A stretch of 64,000 nucleotides of DNA from Lysinibacillus sp. ZYM-1 (GCF_001308875.1 NZ_KQ465127.1:1-64000); one strand, 5' to 3'; numbered from the stretch's first letter, positions 55,231 to 63,838 are shown. The notes: generated by a model not told the origin, from the letters alone. Numbers and translations are program-made.

Positions 55231-55716
55231 TTATTTTCTTACAATCGGTATATAAATATCAAAATGCGGATCATTCGAATCACGGTTAACTGGATAATGC
55301 TCATGTTTAATCGGCATATAAGGATCATAGTAATCTACACCAGCTTCTTTAAAGGCAGTATAGTCACTATCAAATAACCATTCATGTAAATCAGTATAGG
55401 TCTTTTGTATATCTTCTCCTTTGTTATGTGTCGTTTTCACATAAGTCCATTCTGGAACCCTTATTTCAATCATCCCATCCGGAATTCCCTGCTGCTCACT
55501 CACTTCATACACTGCATAATGAGCAAATCCATTCTCAATTACATGATAAGATAACCCCAATAAAACATTGGTATTCACCTTATTCTCCAGTTCATCGGCA
55601 CGGTCTTCAACTTGTTGGATTACGTTTTGTAAATTCGGGACAATTTCAGAGAAAGTTCCCTCCCATTTCAATCCTACTGCCCGATAGGTTGGTAAAGTTA
55701 TAATTTTGTAACTCAA
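55231..55716 (-). CDS. GyrI-like / AraC effector-binding domain protein
   Basis: A 161-residue single-domain SHV-fold protein. YKIITLPTYRAVGLKWEGTF at the start, ENGFAHYAVYEVSEQQGIPDGM and IRVPEWTYVKTTHNKGEDIQ, then DIYIPIVRK at the end, match the GyrI-like effector-binding family. Such proteins bind small cationic or aromatic compounds or, as SbmC, DNA gyrase. The start is a TTG with GGGAGG seven bases upstream. Monocistronic. Confidence 0.85.
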   Translation of the reverse strand: MSYKIITLPTYRAVGLKWEGTFSEIVPNLQNVIQQVEDRADELENKVNTNVLLGLSYHVIENGFAHYAVYEVSEQQGIPDGMIEIRVPEWTYVKTTHNKGEDIQKTYTDLHEWLFDSDYTAFKEAGVDYYDPYMPIKHEHYPVNRDSNDPHFDIYIPIVRK

Positions 55717-55871
55717 TTAATTTCCTCCCTTTCCCTAAGCGTGAGATCTAATTTTCTTATAAAGAGTTGCTCGGCATCTGAATCGATTGTTGAAAATACG
55801 TTAAACAACAAAATAGTATCAACCTATATTTTAACTTTTAATAAAGCACTCTGCTATCTTGCGCTTTATGA

Positions 55872-56744
55872 TTATTTTAATTGTTGATCGTGGTAACGTT
55901 TTAGCATGGTTGCCATCTGCTCTCGAGTTAATGCACCTTTTGGATTCAGGCTTTTGCCATCCCCTTTGATGATGCCCTCTTCAACGGCCCATTCCCAATC
56001 ATCTTGATGTGTTGTTGCTACCGCCATATTTGATTTTAATTCTGCTTTTCCAGCTAATAACGCTTTGATTTCTGCAAGTTCCTGTTTTAGCTGATTATTT
56101 TCATTTTTTAATTCTTCATATTGTGCCAATGTTAATGCCTCTTTATGGTCATTGTCTGTAAACCAAGTTAAAGGTTTATGACCGTTTAAAAAATTTAGAT
56201 CCACTTCTCCCTTAATACCTTGTACGGTACCTTTATCAGTGTATTGCCAAACATCACATACAAAATCGGGTTTTTTGCCTGGACTGCTTGTACCACTGTA
56301 ACGTGGTATCCATAGAAAATCATAATTTTTAATAGTATCCATCTGATAAGGCTTGTAAAAATGGTGACCTGTATATAATCCTACTTTTACACCCTTACTT
56401 TTTAAATAATCAACAAATGCCTGTGTACCTTGTACAATGTTTTGGATACTAGCACCAAAACTTTCTTCCACATCAACAACATAAAACAGTGGATTATGAC
56501 ATTTTGCCCTGTTATAGAAGTCTTTTGCTTGTGCCAAAGCTTCTGCTTCATTTTTATAAGTTACATAAATATAAACGCCAAATGGTATCTTATACTTGTT
56601 ACAACCTTCTATATTTTGAACATATTTACGATCAATGGTGCTTGTACCATATTGAGTGCGGATAATAGCTAAGTCCACATCTTTACTTGCTTCAGACCAA
56701 TCTATATCTCCTTGATGGTGCGAAATATCAATTATTTTATTCAT
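55872..56744 (-). CDS. GH25 lysozyme (phage-type endolysin) with coiled coil and SLH-like tail
   Basis: A 290-residue cell-wall hydrolase cleaving the glycan of peptidoglycan. The GH25 barrel (1-190) has IIDISHHQGDIDWSEA, the catalytic Asp/Glu pair in FYVVDVEESFG, and DVWQYTDKGTV. A coiled coil (LAQYEELKNENNQLKQELAE, about 210-235) and a partial SLH-type tail (IIKGDGKSLNPKGALTREQM) follow. It has no signal peptide, as in phage endolysins that need a holin. It may be a domesticated phage gene. Confidence 0.88.
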   Translation of the reverse strand: MNKIIDISHHQGDIDWSEASKDVDLAIIRTQYGTSTIDRKYVQNIEGCNKYKIPFGVYIYVTYKNEAEALAQAKDFYNRAKCHNPLFYVVDVEESFGASIQNIVQGTQAFVDYLKSKGVKVGLYTGHHFYKPYQMDTIKNYDFLWIPRYSGTSSPGKKPDFVCDVWQYTDKGTVQGIKGEVDLNFLNGHKPLTWFTDNDHKEALTLAQYEELKNENNQLKQELAEIKALLAGKAELKSNMAVATTHQDDWEWAVEEGIIKGDGKSLNPKGALTREQMATMLKRYHDQQLK

Positions 56745-57350
56745 TTCAATTCTCCTTCCATTTTAGCTGCCTTTAGTAAATCCAATGTACCTTATCTGGG
56801 AGTCAGATGATAAAATCATCCATCAACATGCCATACACTGGATAATCAAATAAAGGGCAAAATACTAAACTACTAACAATCCCCATCACTACCGATTTAA
56901 GTACATTAGCAGCGCTTTTTCTTAACACTTATTTCCACAGTCTCATCGTAATTTTAGAACTAAAATTTATCAATAGAATTTGGTTAAAGTAAAGAATTCT
57001 TAACCTTCCAAGGAGTTCCTGTTTTAATAGACAAAAAAGACCCCTGACATGAGCGAAATGTCGTAGCCGATTGCTCCTCAAGTATGTGGTACCACACTTC
57101 ATTGGTGCTTTTTCATCATTTCTATACATCCCTGTTTGATTTTATTTTTCAGAATGATTAACCTACTAGGATTGCATAAAAATAGCCTTCCACAAATAAT
57201 TGTGGAAGGCAAATTGTTATGGATCCTGAAACTTTTGTGTTGACATTTTTTACGATCAACGTAGAATCATCTCCCTTAGTTTTTATTATTCGATAAAAAC
57301 TAATAAAATCAATGCTCATCCCTAGATCTGATCTAAAATGTGTTATACAT
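56745..57350. other. 606-base stretch without a firm gene
   Basis: A 41-codon minus-strand ORF (56803-56928, GTG start) encodes a hydrophobic peptide with VVMGIVSSLVFCPLFDYPVY; it lies upstream of the lysozyme gene in the same direction and could be a small membrane peptide, but it has no good ribosome site. An ORF at 56929-57129 has no recognisable features. A clear hairpin lies at 57184-57209. Confidence 0.35.
57184..57209. terminator. Terminator-like hairpin
   Basis: GCCTTCCACA and TGTGGAAGGC form a perfect 10-bp stem with an AATAAT loop; a short A/T-rich run flanks it on both sides. Confidence 0.6.
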
Positions 57351-58205
57351 CTACAAATATACGATACATCCTCTTTCCTCTAATTCCCCTAACCAGCTTG
57401 GAATATGTAATTCATGATTCCACCTTAAATCTAGTCGTTCTAGACCTTCAATTGCCAATAATGATTCAGGTAATTCTTTTAGATGATTGCTGCGCAGATC
57501 TAATTCTAATAAATTTTTTAAATGACCAATCGATTCAGGCAAAGTTATTAATTGATTATGTCTTAAATTTAACCGTCTCAATTTTAAACATTTATGTAAT
57601 GAATATGGCACTTCCTTTAATTGATTTTCTTCAACATCTAAAACTCGTAATAAAGCTAATTCTCCGATCTTTTCTGGCAGCGTAGTCATTTTATTTTTTT
57701 TCAAATGTAATTCTTTTAGATTCGTTAATCTACTTAAACTTTCTGGCAACTCCGTTAATTGATTATTCATTATACGTAGTTCTACCAGCTTGGTTAAATC
57801 CCCAATTTCATTCGGTACTTCTTTCAACATGTTATCACTTAAGTTTAAATATCTTACTTTTGTCAGATGACCGATTTCTGAAGGAATTGATTGCAATTTA
57901 TTATTATGAAAATACAAATAATCCTCCATATTCACTAGGTGCCCGATTTCTGAAGGAATGAAATCAATATTATTATGTCCTGCATCTAACATTCTCAATT
58001 TGTTTAAATACATTATTGATGAAGGCAATTTGTTAATTTTATTGACTGAGATATTTAGTATCTCCATACTAGTCATCTCAAATATTTCATTAGGTATAAT
58101 GACTAAATCGTTATCAAAAAGATTTAAATCCTTTATCTCTTTTATTCGTGATTCTTCTATAGTAGGCAAAGCTTTTAAATGCATCTGCGCTAAGTTCATC
58201 TTCAT
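57351..58205 (-). CDS. Cytoplasmic leucine-rich-repeat protein
   Basis: A 284-residue protein made almost entirely of about ten 23-residue LRRs of the form LxxLxLxxNxLxxLPxxIGxL, e.g. LNLSDNMLKEVPNEIGDL, LRIMNNQLTELPESLSRL, and LDLRSNHLKELPESLLAI. It ends with an LRR cap WLGELEERGCIVYL. There is no signal peptide or membrane anchor, so it should be a cytoplasmic protein-binding solenoid. The ATG at 58203-58205 is chosen for GGAGGAG upstream; the frame to 58241 has only a weak site. Partner unknown. Confidence 0.88.
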   Translation of the reverse strand: MKMNLAQMHLKALPTIEESRIKEIKDLNLFDNDLVIIPNEIFEMTSMEILNISVNKINKLPSSIMYLNKLRMLDAGHNNIDFIPSEIGHLVNMEDYLYFHNNKLQSIPSEIGHLTKVRYLNLSDNMLKEVPNEIGDLTKLVELRIMNNQLTELPESLSRLTNLKELHLKKNKMTTLPEKIGELALLRVLDVEENQLKEVPYSLHKCLKLRRLNLRHNQLITLPESIGHLKNLLELDLRSNHLKELPESLLAIEGLERLDLRWNHELHIPSWLGELEERGCIVYL

Positions 58206-58427
58206 GTTAATCTCCTCCTCAATAAATTCTAACTCACTCATGTTCTTTCCCAGAATAGAACGAGTGTTTTATTTTTGCAAGTTGGAAATAAAAAAGCCCA
58301 GGCTCAAATGAATTAAGTAGCCCTAACAAGAGGGACATATTAAAAAAAAGCTAATTTAATTAACGTTTTAGACGATATTAGGATAAGTATGGGAAATACT
58401 AAAATATTAGGAAGGTGGAAATCTTTT

Positions 58428-58775
58428 ATGATTACATCAAGAAGTTCAGCAACGATGCAATATTTAATGTCTCGTAGATCTTATAAATATGGTCTTACTC
58501 AACAAAAACAAAACCAGAACCAAAACAGTAACGAAATTAACAGCAATTCTAAAGAGAAACAAGAAAGAATTAACAATGTTAATAAAATTATTGAGACTAG
58601 TAAAACCTCCAAACTCTCAACTAAACAAATTGAAACACTAAAAAATGCTGCTAAGGATGGTTTGTTAGGCGCTAGTGCCAATAAATTAGGACCATTAGGG
58701 AAACACAATCTCCAAAACATTTTATCCAAATCTAATTACCATACAACACAAAAAGCTTATCGAAATTCCATCTAA
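58428..58775 (+). CDS. Hypothetical protein, Asn/Gln/Ser-rich
   Basis: A 115-residue basic protein. The N-terminus MITSRSSATMQYLMSRRSYK is followed by a Gln/Asn-rich linker and a helical C-terminal half (TKQIETLKNAAKDGLLGASA). Similar layout occurs in small phage or sporulation-associated proteins, but nothing specific can be said. GGAAGGTGG precedes the ATG at 58428. Divergent from the LRR gene. Confidence 0.55.
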   Translation: MITSRSSATMQYLMSRRSYKYGLTQQKQNQNQNSNEINSNSKEKQERINNVNKIIETSKTSKLSTKQIETLKNAAKDGLLGASANKLGPLGKHNLQNILSKSNYHTTQKAYRNSI

Positions 58776-58788
58776 TCTTATTAAAATT

Positions 58789-58815
58789 CAAATACCCTCT
58801 GCCCTTTTGGAGGGT
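58789..58815 (+). terminator. Terminator
   Basis: ACCCTC and GAGGGT pair around GCCCTTTTG, followed by a short T-rich run. Confidence 0.55.
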
Positions 58816-59026
58816 GTTTGAAAAGGATATCAAAAATTGATTAATTTGAAGTAATTATAGTTCTGCTCTCTATCCTTCTTAGCATACTGAGAAATATAGT
58901 CAGGCAGCATATCCGTACAGACGTTGAGATCCCAAACAAAAAAACAGCCGCAATTTTTACGAGTGTTTCAAGTCTTTTATACCAACCCCATCACCACATT
59001 GTGCTAGTTACTTTATACATAATAAA
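58816..59026. other. Gene-free spacer
   Basis: No credible ORF or structured element seen in these bases. Confidence 0.35.
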
Positions 59027-59054
59027 AAGCCACTCCAAAATGGGATGTGACTTA
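59027..59054 (-). terminator. Terminator of the 75-residue protein gene
   Basis: On the minus strand AGTCACATCC and GGAGTGGCT form a stem with one bulge, followed by TTTTTATT. Confidence 0.7.
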
Positions 59055-59064
59055 ATACATGGAA

Positions 59065-59292
59065 TTAATCAAATGGAACAATATCTTGCTCTACCGATAC
59101 CTTATAAACATCTTTAGTATTAATTAATATCGTTTTATAATGTTCTGTTTCAGTAAATGAATACCACGACTTCTCATTGAACCCATTCGAAATTTCTTCT
59201 GCAAATGTTTCTTGTCCAATATTCATCTTGATTTTATATTCTTCTTCGCGACTTTCACCAAAATAAAACTTCACTTTATATTCATAATCCAT
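59065..59292 (-). CDS. Small hypothetical protein
   Basis: A 75-residue acidic protein with beta-rich sequence (MDYEYKVKFYFGESREEEYK and ILINTKDVYKVSVEQD). No family recognised. GGGGGG lies 11-12 bases before the ATG. It has its own terminator. Confidence 0.55.
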   Translation of the reverse strand: MDYEYKVKFYFGESREEEYKIKMNIGQETFAEEISNGFNEKSWYSFTETEHYKTILINTKDVYKVSVEQDIVPFD

Positions 59293-59367
59293 TAGTCAAC
59301 ACCCCCCATCTACCTATATCATGGGACAAATCGGCTTGAAGTAATCAATAGAAATGGCAGTAATATA

Positions 59368-59396
59368 AAAAGTCACATCTAGTTAGGTGTGACTCT
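59368..59396 (-). terminator. Terminator
   Basis: On the minus strand GTCACAC and TGTGAC (with flanking pairs) form a stem followed by TTTTTA, just after the 26-codon membrane peptide. Confidence 0.6.
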
Positions 59397-59406
59397 ACAT
59401 TAATTA

Positions 59407-59487
59407 CTACTTCTTTTTAACTATTACGATCGCAAGTAAAAATAATATTCCCGCTCCAATGATTGTAGTATTCATAAATGCCATCAT
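59407..59487 (-). CDS. Possible 26-residue membrane peptide
   Basis: Two adjacent ATGs overlap the stop of the hydrolase remnant. The peptide is MMAFMNTTIIGAGILFLLAI plus VIVKKK: one membrane helix and a basic tail. It sits before a terminator. It could be a real small membrane protein or the end of a decayed gene. Confidence 0.35.
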   Translation of the reverse strand: MMAFMNTTIIGAGILFLLAIVIVKKK

Positions 59488-59750
59488 AATTTGTCGGCTA
59501 ATGCTTTGCGCTCTTGTTTTTGCTCAACCGTTGAATCCTTGGAAAGCTTAGAATAACTACCCTCCTCAGACAACATATCTGTACCATGTTCACTACTATG
59601 CAAAACGTTAAACTGCTTTTATTTTGAGGCAGATGCCTCATAAAGAGCTTTTACTTCATCACAACAATTTCCAGTAGGATCTTTCTCCGACACCGCGAAA
59701 AAAGCTGGAACATCAACCTTTTTAACAGCGTCCACCAAAGATAATGTCAC
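59484..59750 (-). pseudogene. Alpha/beta-hydrolase C-terminal remnant with in-frame stop
   Basis: The frame reads VDVPAFFAVSEKDPTGNCCD and EVKALYEASASK, meets a TAA, and continues as KQFNVLHSSEHGTDMLSEEG to a final TGA. FAVSEKD (with the acid-residue loop) and SSEHGTDM (with the catalytic His) are the ends of a serine-hydrolase fold. The N-terminal two-thirds, including the nucleophile, are absent. Confidence 0.72.
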
Positions 59751-60005
59751 TTATCTGCTAATCATTTTTACACTTTGCTGATATATGAAAACACTGCTTG
59801 TTATTCCGAGTCCGCCAAATAACAAAATCCATAATTGGTTAGAAAAAAATCCATACGCCAGAATTGCACTACCAATAAATGCACTTGAAAATGTACTGAA
59901 TACTATGGACTTTTTTGTAGGGCTAAGAAATTGAATTGAGGTTCCAAAATTTTTATTTCCCCATTTACAAGCGGCATCCATTATCATATACATCTTGTCT
60001 AACAT
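59751..60005 (-). CDS. Small membrane protein of unknown function
   Basis: An 84-residue protein with two membrane helices (about 35-53 and 58-75). GGGAGGG precedes the ATG at 60003-60005; five upstream codons are excluded. It starts 27 bases after the next gene on the strand and may be co-transcribed with it. It resembles small phage or plasmid membrane proteins only in size. Confidence 0.6.
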   Translation of the reverse strand: MLDKMYMIMDAACKWGNKNFGTSIQFLSPTKKSIVFSTFSSAFIGSAILAYGFFSNQLWILLFGGLGITSSVFIYQQSVKMISR

Positions 60006-60031
60006 CTTTTTCCCTCCCATTTCTCCTTATT

Positions 60032-60262
60032 TTAAAACACGACGAAAGAAGCAAAAGCGTTAGACAGAGCACCCAAAAAGGATAACAATGAAACGGATAA
60101 ACAACCTATGCCAATAAACTTTTTCGTCTTCTGTTCTCGATTCTTTTTAGCTATTAAAACTAACCCTAAAATTAGTAGGACGATCGCTACACTAATATTA
60201 AACACGATAAAGATAGGTGCTGTTTCTTTAAGAAATTCTATAATACGCCAAAATAAACTCAT
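60032..60262 (-). CDS. Small membrane protein of unknown function
   Basis: A 76-residue protein with two membrane helices (IFIVFNISVAIVLLILGLVL and IGCLSVSLLSFLGALSNAF) separated by a basic loop KKNREQKTKK. GGCGGG lies upstream. It begins 37 bases after the tetR gene and is likely in its operon. Confidence 0.6.
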   Translation of the reverse strand: MSLFWRIIEFLKETAPIFIVFNISVAIVLLILGLVLIAKKNREQKTKKFIGIGCLSVSLLSFLGALSNAFASFVVF

Positions 60263-60298
60263 TACTATCCCGCCTATTCTAAATATGATATAAATCCT

Positions 60299-60892
60299 CT
60301 ACTCAAAAATACTTGCTACCAACTGTTTAGTCATAAATTTAAAAGCAGTTAAATGATCACAATTTTTTGAAGTTCCTTCTTTACTTGCAATACTTGAAAG
60401 AAGTATGGAGAAAGTAGAAAAGGCTAAATTTTCAGGAACTTTTAATTTGAGATTTGCTCGTTTGATTGCAGTACGAAAAAGATCATTACTATCAAATGCT
60501 AGTTTATCTTTCATTTCCTCTGATAATTTACTATAAAATGATGTGAAATCAGTCGTTTTTACGTCATAAAGAAATGGTTTGCTTGCGTATTCATAATAAA
60601 GCTGAATTATTGCAGTTTCAAATCCGGACTTTTTAGGATGTTGTTTAATTTGCTCAATAAAATTACCGTAAATAGTTTCTTGAAGGTCGTGCAAAACTTC
60701 AAAAAAAAGTTCTTCCTTACTCGAATAAAATTTATAAAAAGTACCTGTCGATATTTCGGTTTTCTCACACAATGCGCCAATGCTTGTTTCCTTATAACCC
60801 TGTGAAAGCCAAAAGGCCATACATTCATCTTTCAATTTACTTTTAATCAGAATTTTATCTTCTTCTGTAAAAACTTTTTTTCCTCTCGCCAC
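60299..60892 (-). CDS. TetR family transcriptional regulator
   Basis: A 197-residue regulator. The helix-turn-helix is FWLSQGYKETSIGALCEKTE and ISTGTFYKFYSSKEELFFEV. The start is a GTG at 60890-60892 with AAGGAGGT eight bases before it; the longer frame crosses the operator and is rejected. A 27-bp palindrome lies 30 bases upstream, so it is autoregulated; the two small membrane proteins downstream may be part of the regulon. Confidence 0.86.
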   Translation of the reverse strand: MARGKKVFTEEDKILIKSKLKDECMAFWLSQGYKETSIGALCEKTEISTGTFYKFYSSKEELFFEVLHDLQETIYGNFIEQIKQHPKKSGFETAIIQLYYEYASKPFLYDVKTTDFTSFYSKLSEEMKDKLAFDSNDLFRTAIKRANLKLKVPENLAFSTFSILLSSIASKEGTSKNCDHLTAFKFMTKQLVASIFE

Positions 60893-60921
60893 AGGTAAAC
60901 ACCTCCTTCGTGAATTATTTA

Positions 60922-60948
60922 TACGAATATTATTTATGAATATTCGTA
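60922..60948. promoter_or_regulatory. TetR operator
   Basis: TACGAATATT-N7-AATATTCGTA is a perfect inverted repeat with 10-base arms in the leader of the tetR gene. Confidence 0.75.
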
Positions 60949-60976
60949 ATATATATTCATATAATACCATCACCAC

Positions 60977-61274
60977 TGACTCTTAACAAGGGATAAAAAG
61001 TAAAAACCATTCTTTTTTTAGCTGTAGCTTTAAAACGAAATCTAAGGGCAATTACAGCTAAGGGTAGTAATAGAAACAATCTTTTAGAAAACAGCCTTTC
61101 TAGAAGATTGTTTCTATTCAACTAACTGTGCAGTTTGGTTGAAGGGGGGTATGATTAACGAGATTTAGAAAGGAATGAAAAGAACTTAATAAAATTCAAA
61201 GGGGAAGATAAAATGTATCAATTAATTCGATGATGAATTAAGCTATTTCTTAAAACAGAAAAAATTAATCAATT
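60977..61274. other. Spacer with a long hairpin and a 6-codon ORF
   Basis: TAGAAACAATCTT (61071-61083) and AAGATTGTTTCTA (61104-61116) form a long stem with an inner TAGAAA/TTTCTA extension; this looks like a terminator of a lost gene. On the + strand GGGGAAGATAAA precedes an ATG at about 61213 whose frame ends after six codons, perhaps the start of a lost gene. Confidence 0.45.
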
Positions 61275-62297
61275 TTAAACCGTTTGATTAATTCTCCCTT
61301 TTATAACTTTAGGCAGACTGGAAGTTCCATCCAAATATCCCCTTAATGAAAGCATAATTGGTTCACTATTCTCGCCAACACCAATGATGATACTTAAATC
61401 TTTTGGTGAATAGACAACTGTATGCAGCGTTCCGAAATACTCTTTGTAGTATTTGTAAAACAAAGGGGAATCTCCATCATTAAAATGGCGATATACAGAT
61501 ATTGGTGAAAGTTCCTTGGCTAATAGACTGTTTATATACTCCTTACGTTTTACTGATCCTTGTATCTCTTTCCTATTTTTTTCTCGTAATGCTTCTGATT
61601 CAAAATGATTTGTACAGATTAGTGGATTTCCGAAACCGACAAATTGTTTCTGAGGAGAAGCTTCCACCACCACCCCTCTTCCACTTTGATCTGTAATCGA
61701 ATAATTGTAGCAAAATCCATGAGGAATGGTTTTAATTAAGTCGATTGCCTCTTTTATGCTCGCACACTTATCCAACAACAGTCTAACTATTGTCGTCGCA
61801 ATAAATCCTTCTTCTTTGTGATGATCATTTACAAAATGTAACCCGACAACAAGCCCTTTTTCATTCATACCATCAAGCCTTCCAATCACTTGCTGGCTAA
61901 ACCCAACACTTGCGTAACCATCTATTGGTTTAGAAAAAACGAGTCTTGCATCATACAATTCTGGACTAAAATCATAATTTCGTACATAATAGTCATCCTT
62001 TACAAATGCTGTACAGCCCATAGATGGAAAAGATACATCATAACCGCTATAAAGTCTTATGATCGTGTCTAATTCCATATCTAACCCCTTTGCTAGGCCT
62101 CTTAGTTCTTCTAGAAGATTCGGTGAAATATCTTTTAGTATCTCTTTAGCTTTCTTCGCATTTGAATGAGCGCTCAAGTTCTCAAGTAAGCTAAGTTGCT
62201 TTAAAAGCTGTGTTGATTTAATTTCTTCACTTTGCATTAAACCCCTTTCAAAAGAACTCCCCTGTAACTCTACTATTCTTATCGTCAATTCTTCCAT
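61275..62297 (-). CDS. C45-family autoproteolytic acyltransferase/hydrolase
   Basis: A 340-residue Ntn-hydrolase of the peptidase C45 type (acyl-CoA:6-aminopenicillanate acyltransferase family). The likely self-cleavage site and new N-terminal nucleophile is Cys95 in SFPSMGCTAFV. NYDFSPELYDARLV, GRLDGMNEKGLVVGLHFVND and PHGFCYNYSITDQSGRGVVVEA are typical of the beta-subunit core. Such enzymes hydrolyse or form amide bonds of acylated amines; the bacterial substrate is unknown. It begins three bases after the MerR gene stop and is co-transcribed with it. Confidence 0.88.
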   Translation of the reverse strand: MEELTIRIVELQGSSFERGLMQSEEIKSTQLLKQLSLLENLSAHSNAKKAKEILKDISPNLLEELRGLAKGLDMELDTIIRLYSGYDVSFPSMGCTAFVKDDYYVRNYDFSPELYDARLVFSKPIDGYASVGFSQQVIGRLDGMNEKGLVVGLHFVNDHHKEEGFIATTIVRLLLDKCASIKEAIDLIKTIPHGFCYNYSITDQSGRGVVVEASPQKQFVGFGNPLICTNHFESEALREKNRKEIQGSVKRKEYINSLLAKELSPISVYRHFNDGDSPLFYKYYKEYFGTLHTVVYSPKDLSIIIGVGENSEPIMLSLRGYLDGTSSLPKVIKGRINQTV

Positions 62298-62300
62298 TTA

Positions 62301-63077
62301 TCATTCTCCTCTTCTTTCCATTTGAGTAACAGGCATTAACAACTCCAATTCTGTAAAATCCACACCATAATACCATTCTAGTATGGGCGATATTGGTGTC
62401 CATTTATGTTCAAGTGCATAGGTCATTAGTTTATTGTAACCATTTGGAATTCTAGATAATGACTCTTTAAAAGGCATTGCGAGACAGATGCAACTAGGCA
62501 TGTGTTCTATTAAGGCGATTTCTCTTAAATCATTTATTCTTAAGTCAATCGGTACTCCAAAACCAATTTGGACTTTTATAAAATCTTTACCAGATAAATA
62601 TTTCAAGTAACAATTTTTAAATGGAATATTTATTTTTTGCAATTCCCTTCCTCTTTTCAAAAAATGCTCTTTAAATTCTCCTGTTTTAGATTCGGCAGTA
62701 AACCAAATAATTTGTTCTGCACTTTTTTCTATTAGATAAATTTCCTTACTGATAGAGCCACTTTCTAGATAGCGTAAACTCACCGTTATAAGGTCGCGTG
62801 TCTTTTTTATGTTGTTCATCCAATTTTCCATCATTTGCTGCCGTCTTGCCTCTTCATTTTCCAATAAATAAATTTGAATCTCTTTTATTGGTATTCCAGC
62901 CAACCGTAAACTTGAGATTAACTTCACTGTTGCAATTTGATCATCAGCATATACGCGATAGCCATTTGTACTTCTTTCCCGAGGAAAAAGTAAATTTTTC
63001 TGTTCATAATACCTTAATGCACTTTTAGAAATCCCTGTTCTTTCGGAAAAATCCTGTATATTCATGAACTGAGCCAC
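62301..63077 (-). CDS. MerR family regulator with a large effector-binding domain
   Basis: A 258-residue regulator. The MerR helix-turn-helix (5-70) contains FSERTGISKSALRYYEQKNL and TNGYRVYADDQIATVKLI. A coiled linker (about 80-120) is followed by a ~135-residue GyrI/BmrR-like domain that should bind a drug-like ligand (IKVQIGFGVPIDLR and YGVDFTELELLMPV). The start is a GTG with AGGGG seven bases upstream. It probably activates its own operon from a 19-bp-spacer promoter in response to a ligand that the C45 enzyme may process. Confidence 0.88.
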   Translation of the reverse strand: MAQFMNIQDFSERTGISKSALRYYEQKNLLFPRERSTNGYRVYADDQIATVKLISSLRLAGIPIKEIQIYLLENEEARRQQMMENWMNNIKKTRDLITVSLRYLESGSISKEIYLIEKSAEQIIWFTAESKTGEFKEHFLKRGRELQKINIPFKNCYLKYLSGKDFIKVQIGFGVPIDLRINDLREIALIEHMPSCICLAMPFKESLSRIPNGYNKLMTYALEHKWTPISPILEWYYGVDFTELELLMPVTQMERRGE

Positions 63078-63099
63078 ATCATCACCCCTCTTACGTCTA

Positions 63100-63130
63100 A
63101 TGTTAAACCTTAAAGTAACTTGAATGTAAA
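63100..63130 (-). promoter_or_regulatory. MerR-type promoter with 19-bp spacer and dyad
   Basis: On the minus strand TTTACA (63125-63130) and TAACAT (63100-63105) are 19 bases apart, the over-long spacer used by MerR activators. The spacer holds the dyad CATTCAAGT-T-ACTTTAAGG. Confidence 0.75.
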
Positions 63131-63168
63131 GAGATATTTTCCAAAAAAAAAATGACTTACCACATAGG

Positions 63169-63182
63169 CAAGTTACTTCAAG
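63169..63182. promoter_or_regulatory. Second copy of the MerR dyad core
   Basis: CAAGTTACTTCAAG repeats the core of the promoter dyad (CAAGTTACTTTAAG) about 55 bases further upstream. It may be an auxiliary site or serve a transcript to the right. Confidence 0.45.
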
Positions 63183-63474
63183 TATAAATATAAGTATAAA
63201 GGTAGTCTTTTCATTTTAATTTCATACTTTAATACCTTTACCTAAATTTTCATGAAATACTTCCCGACTAATTTTATAATTCCTTTGACACTCTAACCTC
63301 ACTACAACTTTTATAGACTAATATTTACTTTATCTCCAAAGTGTTAAATATGTTCATAGTTTTAAAGCCAGCCCATGTATGTTATCCTTTCAATAAATAA
63401 CGTTCCAAATATTGGATGACACAAAAAAATATGTCTGATACCTTACTTAACAAGTACTGAAAATAACTTAGATA
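63183..63474. other. Gene-free AT-rich spacer
   Basis: Nothing recognisable between the MerR control region and the next small gene. Confidence 0.35.
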
Positions 63475-63486
63475 GTGGTGATAATA

Positions 63487-63744
63487 TTGCAAGGAAAACT
63501 ATTCACTGGTTTATCTTTCTTATGTTTTATGTTGAACTTTCTTATATTTGGATTTGACTTTTTAGATTTTCTCTACGAAAAAGGTATTTTCACACCATTA
63601 ATTATTGGCGTATTGGGTATAATAAGTGCTCTCCTTGGAATGAAAGGTACTATCCGAATGATTCTTATATTGTTCAATGCGTTCTTTTCTATAGCTTTTC
63701 TATATACATTATTAATAGGTATATTTGGATTTCAACAACCTTAA
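63487..63744 (+). CDS. Small membrane protein of unknown function
   Basis: About 85 residues with three membrane helices (FTGLSFLCFMLNFLIFGFDF, LIIGVLGIISALLG and ILILFNAFFSIAFLYTLLIG). GGTGAT lies shortly before a TTG at 63487; a GTG at 63475 is an alternative. No family recognised. Confidence 0.55.
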   Translation: MQGKLFTGLSFLCFMLNFLIFGFDFLDFLYEKGIFTPLIIGVLGIISALLGMKGTIRMILILFNAFFSIAFLYTLLIGIFGFQQP

Positions 63745-63792
63745 ATGAGATTATTAGATCTATTATATTGAGTAAATTCTCTTGAGTTATGG

Positions 63793-63818
63793 AAGATGGG
63801 AAATCCCATCTATTTTAC
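63793..63818 (+). terminator. Terminator
   Basis: AGATGGG and CCCATCT form a seven-pair stem with an AAAT loop followed by ATTTTA. Confidence 0.6.
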
Positions 63819-63838
63819 TGCACATTTTCAGTTTAGTA

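Noticed and set aside
56929-57129. A 66-codon minus-strand ORF that looked like a possible transposase end
   Set aside because: No catalytic motif, terminal repeat or ribosome site was found, so it was not called.
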